From Caryophanales bacterium (GTDB taxonomy: Bacteria > Bacillota_I > Bacilli_A > RFN20 > JAISJY01), in assembly GCA_031261365.1 (NCBI GenBank), contig JAISJY010000015.1, positions 1-6,890 on the forward strand: a DNA stretch of 6,890 nt, given 5' to 3'. Position numbers and translations under genes: made by a program. The number at the start of each line of letters is the position of its first letter. Positions within the stretch are counted from its first letter, which is position 1. Below, in pieces: positions 5,117 through 6,890 of this stretch. Under the pieces are notes generated by a model. The model ran no database searches. It saw nothing but the letters and a program-made list of their open reading frames with translations, and was not told the DNA's origin.

Positions 5117-6772
5117 ATGAATGTTGAAAAATATAGGATTGGGGAAGCAGTTGAAGGCACTATAAAGTCAATATTAAGTTATGGAGTCTTTGTCGCTTTA
5201 GATGATAATGAAACAGGTTTTATTCATATCTCTCAAATAACTAACAAATTTGTCGCTGATATTCATGATTATTTAAATGTTGGAATGAAAGTAATTGCTA
5301 AAATTATAGAAATTGATAAAATAAAACAACACTTGAATTTGTCTTTATTACAAGCAACAAATCTTAAAAAAATAAGATACAATCGAGTTAGCCTTAAACC
5401 CTATACTTATAAGGCTACCAAACTAGCTAACATCTTCAATGATGTCTTAAAAAACAGTAATGAAATTATATGCAAAAATATGAAGGAAGGTAAAATGATA
5501 AAAACAGAATTAAAGTATGCCGATATTAAAGAAAATGACTTAATTAAATATCAAGGCAAAATCAACGAAGTTCATAAAATGATCCAAGACAAAACAGGTA
5601 AAGGTAGTGATTTTTTAGGTTGGAAAGATTGGCCTCTTAACTATGATAAAAATGAAATAGAAAAGATTAAACAATCTGCTTTAAGAATCCAAGAAACAAG
5701 TCAAGTCTTAGTAGTTTGTGGTATTGGTGGCTCTTATTTAGGAGCCGTTTCTGGTATTGAATTATTAAAAGGAATAATACCAAACAAAGATATTGAAATT
5801 ATCTATTTCGGTAATACTTTTTCTTCTCTATATGTTAGCCAAGTCTTAGATTATTTAAAAAATAAAAGTTTTTCTGTCAATGTTATTTCTAAATCTGGAA
5901 CCACGACTGAAACAAGTATTGCTTTTAGATTATTAAAACAATTATTAAAAGAAAAATATGGTGAGGATTATTATAAAAGAATATATGCTACCACTGATAA
6001 ATACAAAGGAACTTTAAAAGCAGAAGCTGATTTAAAAGGTTATGAAACTTTTACTATTCCTGATGATATTGGAGGCAGATTTTCCGTCTTAACAAGTGTG
6101 GGCTTATTACCTTTTGCCTCTGCTAAATTAGATATTGAACAAATACTTTTAGGAGCTCAAAAAGCACGAATAGATTTACAAAATAGTAACATCTTAGAAA
6201 ATGAATCTTATAAATATGCGGTCGCTCGATATATCTTATTAGAAAAAGGTTATAAAAGTGAATTATATGTAACTTATGAACCACATTTAGCGAAGTTTTC
6301 AGAATGGTTAAAACAATTATTTGGAGAATCTGAGGGTAAAGATGGCAAAGCTTTATTACCTGATTCTGTTTTATTCTCTACCGATTTACACTCTCTAGGG
6401 CAATTTATTCAAGATGGTTCTAAAATGTTATTTGAAACTAACATTCGTTTTGAACAACCATTAAAAGATATAATTATACCTAGTGATAATGAAAATCTTG
6501 ATAACCTTAATTATTTACAAGATAAAAGTCTTAACTATGTCAATGAAAAAGCCTTTTTAGGAACTCTTTCAGCTCATTATGAAGAAGGCAAAGTCCCTAA
6601 CATTATCTTATCTGCTCAAGAAATAAATGAATTTACTTATGGTTATTTAGTCTATTTCTTTTTTATCAGTTGTGCTACTTCAGCTTATTTATTAGATGTA
6701 AATCCTTTTAATCAACCTGGTGTAGAAATTTATAAAAAGAAAATGTTTGAACTTTTAGGAAAACCCAAATAA
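5117..6772 (+). CDS. pgi: Fusion of an S1 RNA-binding protein (YugI/CvfD-like) to glucose-6-phosphate isomerase (551 aa)
   Basis: Residues 6-78 form an S1 domain (IGEAVEGTIKSILSYGVFVAL, GFIHISQI, LNVGMKVIAKIIEID). Residues 79-126 are a Lys-rich link with a possible helix, placed like the C-terminal tail of YugI/CvfD. From Met127 the remaining 425 residues are a complete glucose-6-phosphate isomerase (fructose-6-P/glucose-6-P interconversion in glycolysis). Visible are GSDFLGW, GIGGSYLG (202-209), the sugar-phosphate motif SKSGTT (258-263), GGRFSVLT (319-326), GESEGKDGK with Glu404 and Glu406, TDLHSLGQ with His425, and NQPGVEIYK with Lys540. Free-standing Bacillota enzymes are about 450 aa, so the catalytic part is full-length. 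No stop separates the halves. The first Met that keeps the S1 domain and lies downstream of the -10 is at 5117. A TTG at 5057, further upstream, would lie before the promoter and inside the NifU-like gene. Confidence 0.93.
   Translation: MNVEKYRIGEAVEGTIKSILSYGVFVALDDNETGFIHISQITNKFVADIHDYLNVGMKVIAKIIEIDKIKQHLNLSLLQATNLKKIRYNRVSLKPYTYKATKLANIFNDVLKNSNEIICKNMKEGKMIKTELKYADIKENDLIKYQGKINEVHKMIQDKTGKGSDFLGWKDWPLNYDKNEIEKIKQSALRIQETSQVLVVCGIGGSYLGAVSGIELLKGIIPNKDIEIIYFGNTFSSLYVSQVLDYLKNKSFSVNVISKSGTTTETSIAFRLLKQLLKEKYGEDYYKRIYATTDKYKGTLKAEADLKGYETFTIPDDIGGRFSVLTSVGLLPFASAKLDIEQILLGAQKARIDLQNSNILENESYKYAVARYILLEKGYKSELYVTYEPHLAKFSEWLKQLFGESEGKDGKALLPDSVLFSTDLHSLGQFIQDGSKMLFETNIRFEQPLKDIIIPSDNENLDNLNYLQDKSLNYVNEKAFLGTLSAHYEEGKVPNIILSAQEINEFTYGYLVYFFFISCATSAYLLDVNPFNQPGVEIYKKKMFELLGKPK
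5483..5490 (+). promoter_or_regulatory. Internal ribosome binding site for a stand-alone GPI start
   Basis: AAGGAAGG lies just before an in-frame ATG at 5495-5497, which is codon 127 of the fusion. The first AAGG is 8 nt from that ATG and the second 4 nt. The residues after this Met (IKTELKYADIK) look like a normal GPI N-terminus. The cell could therefore make both the S1-GPI fusion and a free 425-aa isomerase. The fused gene's own first ATG has no such site. Confidence 0.6.
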
Positions 6773-6774
6773 AT

Positions 6775-6890
6775 ATGCCATTTGAAGTATTACTCTCTTT
6801 CTTTATTTTAGCAACTTTAACAACATTTATTATTGGAATGTTAACAGTTTTTAGTTCGAGTAATCAAAAAATTGCTTTGTTCTTTTTAAT
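6775..6890 (+). CDS. Start of a membrane protein, cut by the window end (38 codons seen), possibly ZIP-type metal transporter
   Basis: An ATG follows the pgi TAA by 2 nt and opens a frame with no stop up to the window end. The visible part is MPFEVLLSF, then a hydrophobic helix (about 5-26, including FFILATLTTFIIG), then SSSNQKIALFFL entering a second hydrophobic stretch. A first helix with a T/G-rich face, a short N-x-K loop and a second helix resembles the beginning of ZIP (ZupT-like) zinc transporters, but too little is present to be sure. The nearest AGGA is about 14 nt upstream, so expression probably depends on coupling to pgi. The gene continues beyond the window. Confidence 0.6.
   Translation, partial: MPFEVLLSFFILATLTTFIIGMLTVFSSSNQKIALFFL

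Noticed and set aside
1..6890. CRISPR array, insertion sequence, phage or toxin-antitoxin system
   Set aside because: There are no direct repeats with spacers, transposase motifs, terminal inverted repeats, phage genes or recognisable toxin pairs; the 69-aa gene has no toxin or antitoxin hallmark I can identify.

Overview
This 6.9-kb window is very AT-rich, with short intergenic gaps and the standard genetic code: every Trp codon read here is TGG, and TGA ends the NifU-like gene. Shine-Dalgarno-type ribosome sites, many Lys/Asn/Ile codons, a Bacillota-style glucose-6-phosphate isomerase and an S1 protein of the YugI/CvfD type point to a low-GC Gram-positive bacterium, perhaps an uncultured Bacilli/Mollicutes-related gut lineage. 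The placement is inference; there is no 16S or other marker here.

Layout. A short divergent promoter region near 5078-5109 splits the window. To the left, everything is on the minus strand and tightly packed from about 5070 down to 3. In transcription order it holds a NifU-like Fe-S scaffold domain protein; an S66 (LD-carboxypeptidase/MccF-like) serine peptidase; an SPFH/band-7 protein with three C-terminal zinc ribbons; a tail-anchored protein with two zinc ribbons; a membrane-anchored protein with a small predicted beta domain; a four-helix membrane protein; tRNA-Val(GAC); a 69-aa conserved-looking small protein; and a 127-aa lipoprotein. Gaps are from -4 to about 27 nt and no clear terminator is seen, so this may be one long transcription unit. 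To the right, on the plus strand, lies an in-frame fusion of an S1 RNA-binding protein to glucose-6-phosphate isomerase, followed 2 nt later by a membrane protein cut by the window end.

How the genes may work together. The SPFH, zinc-ribbon tail-anchored and two small membrane proteins look like one membrane-associated assembly. It resembles Bacillus subtilis YdjI/YdjG, which belong to the PspA envelope-stress locus, but no PspA homologue is present here. The upstream S66 peptidase (cell-wall recycling or peptide-antibiotic resistance) also fits an envelope role.

The most unusual points are the S1-GPI fusion, which keeps a ribosome site and start codon exactly at the GPI boundary, and the two interlocked extended -10 promoters. 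Each promoter lies so close to its start codon that both mRNAs should be leaderless or nearly so. No gene-free stretch exceeds 300 bases.
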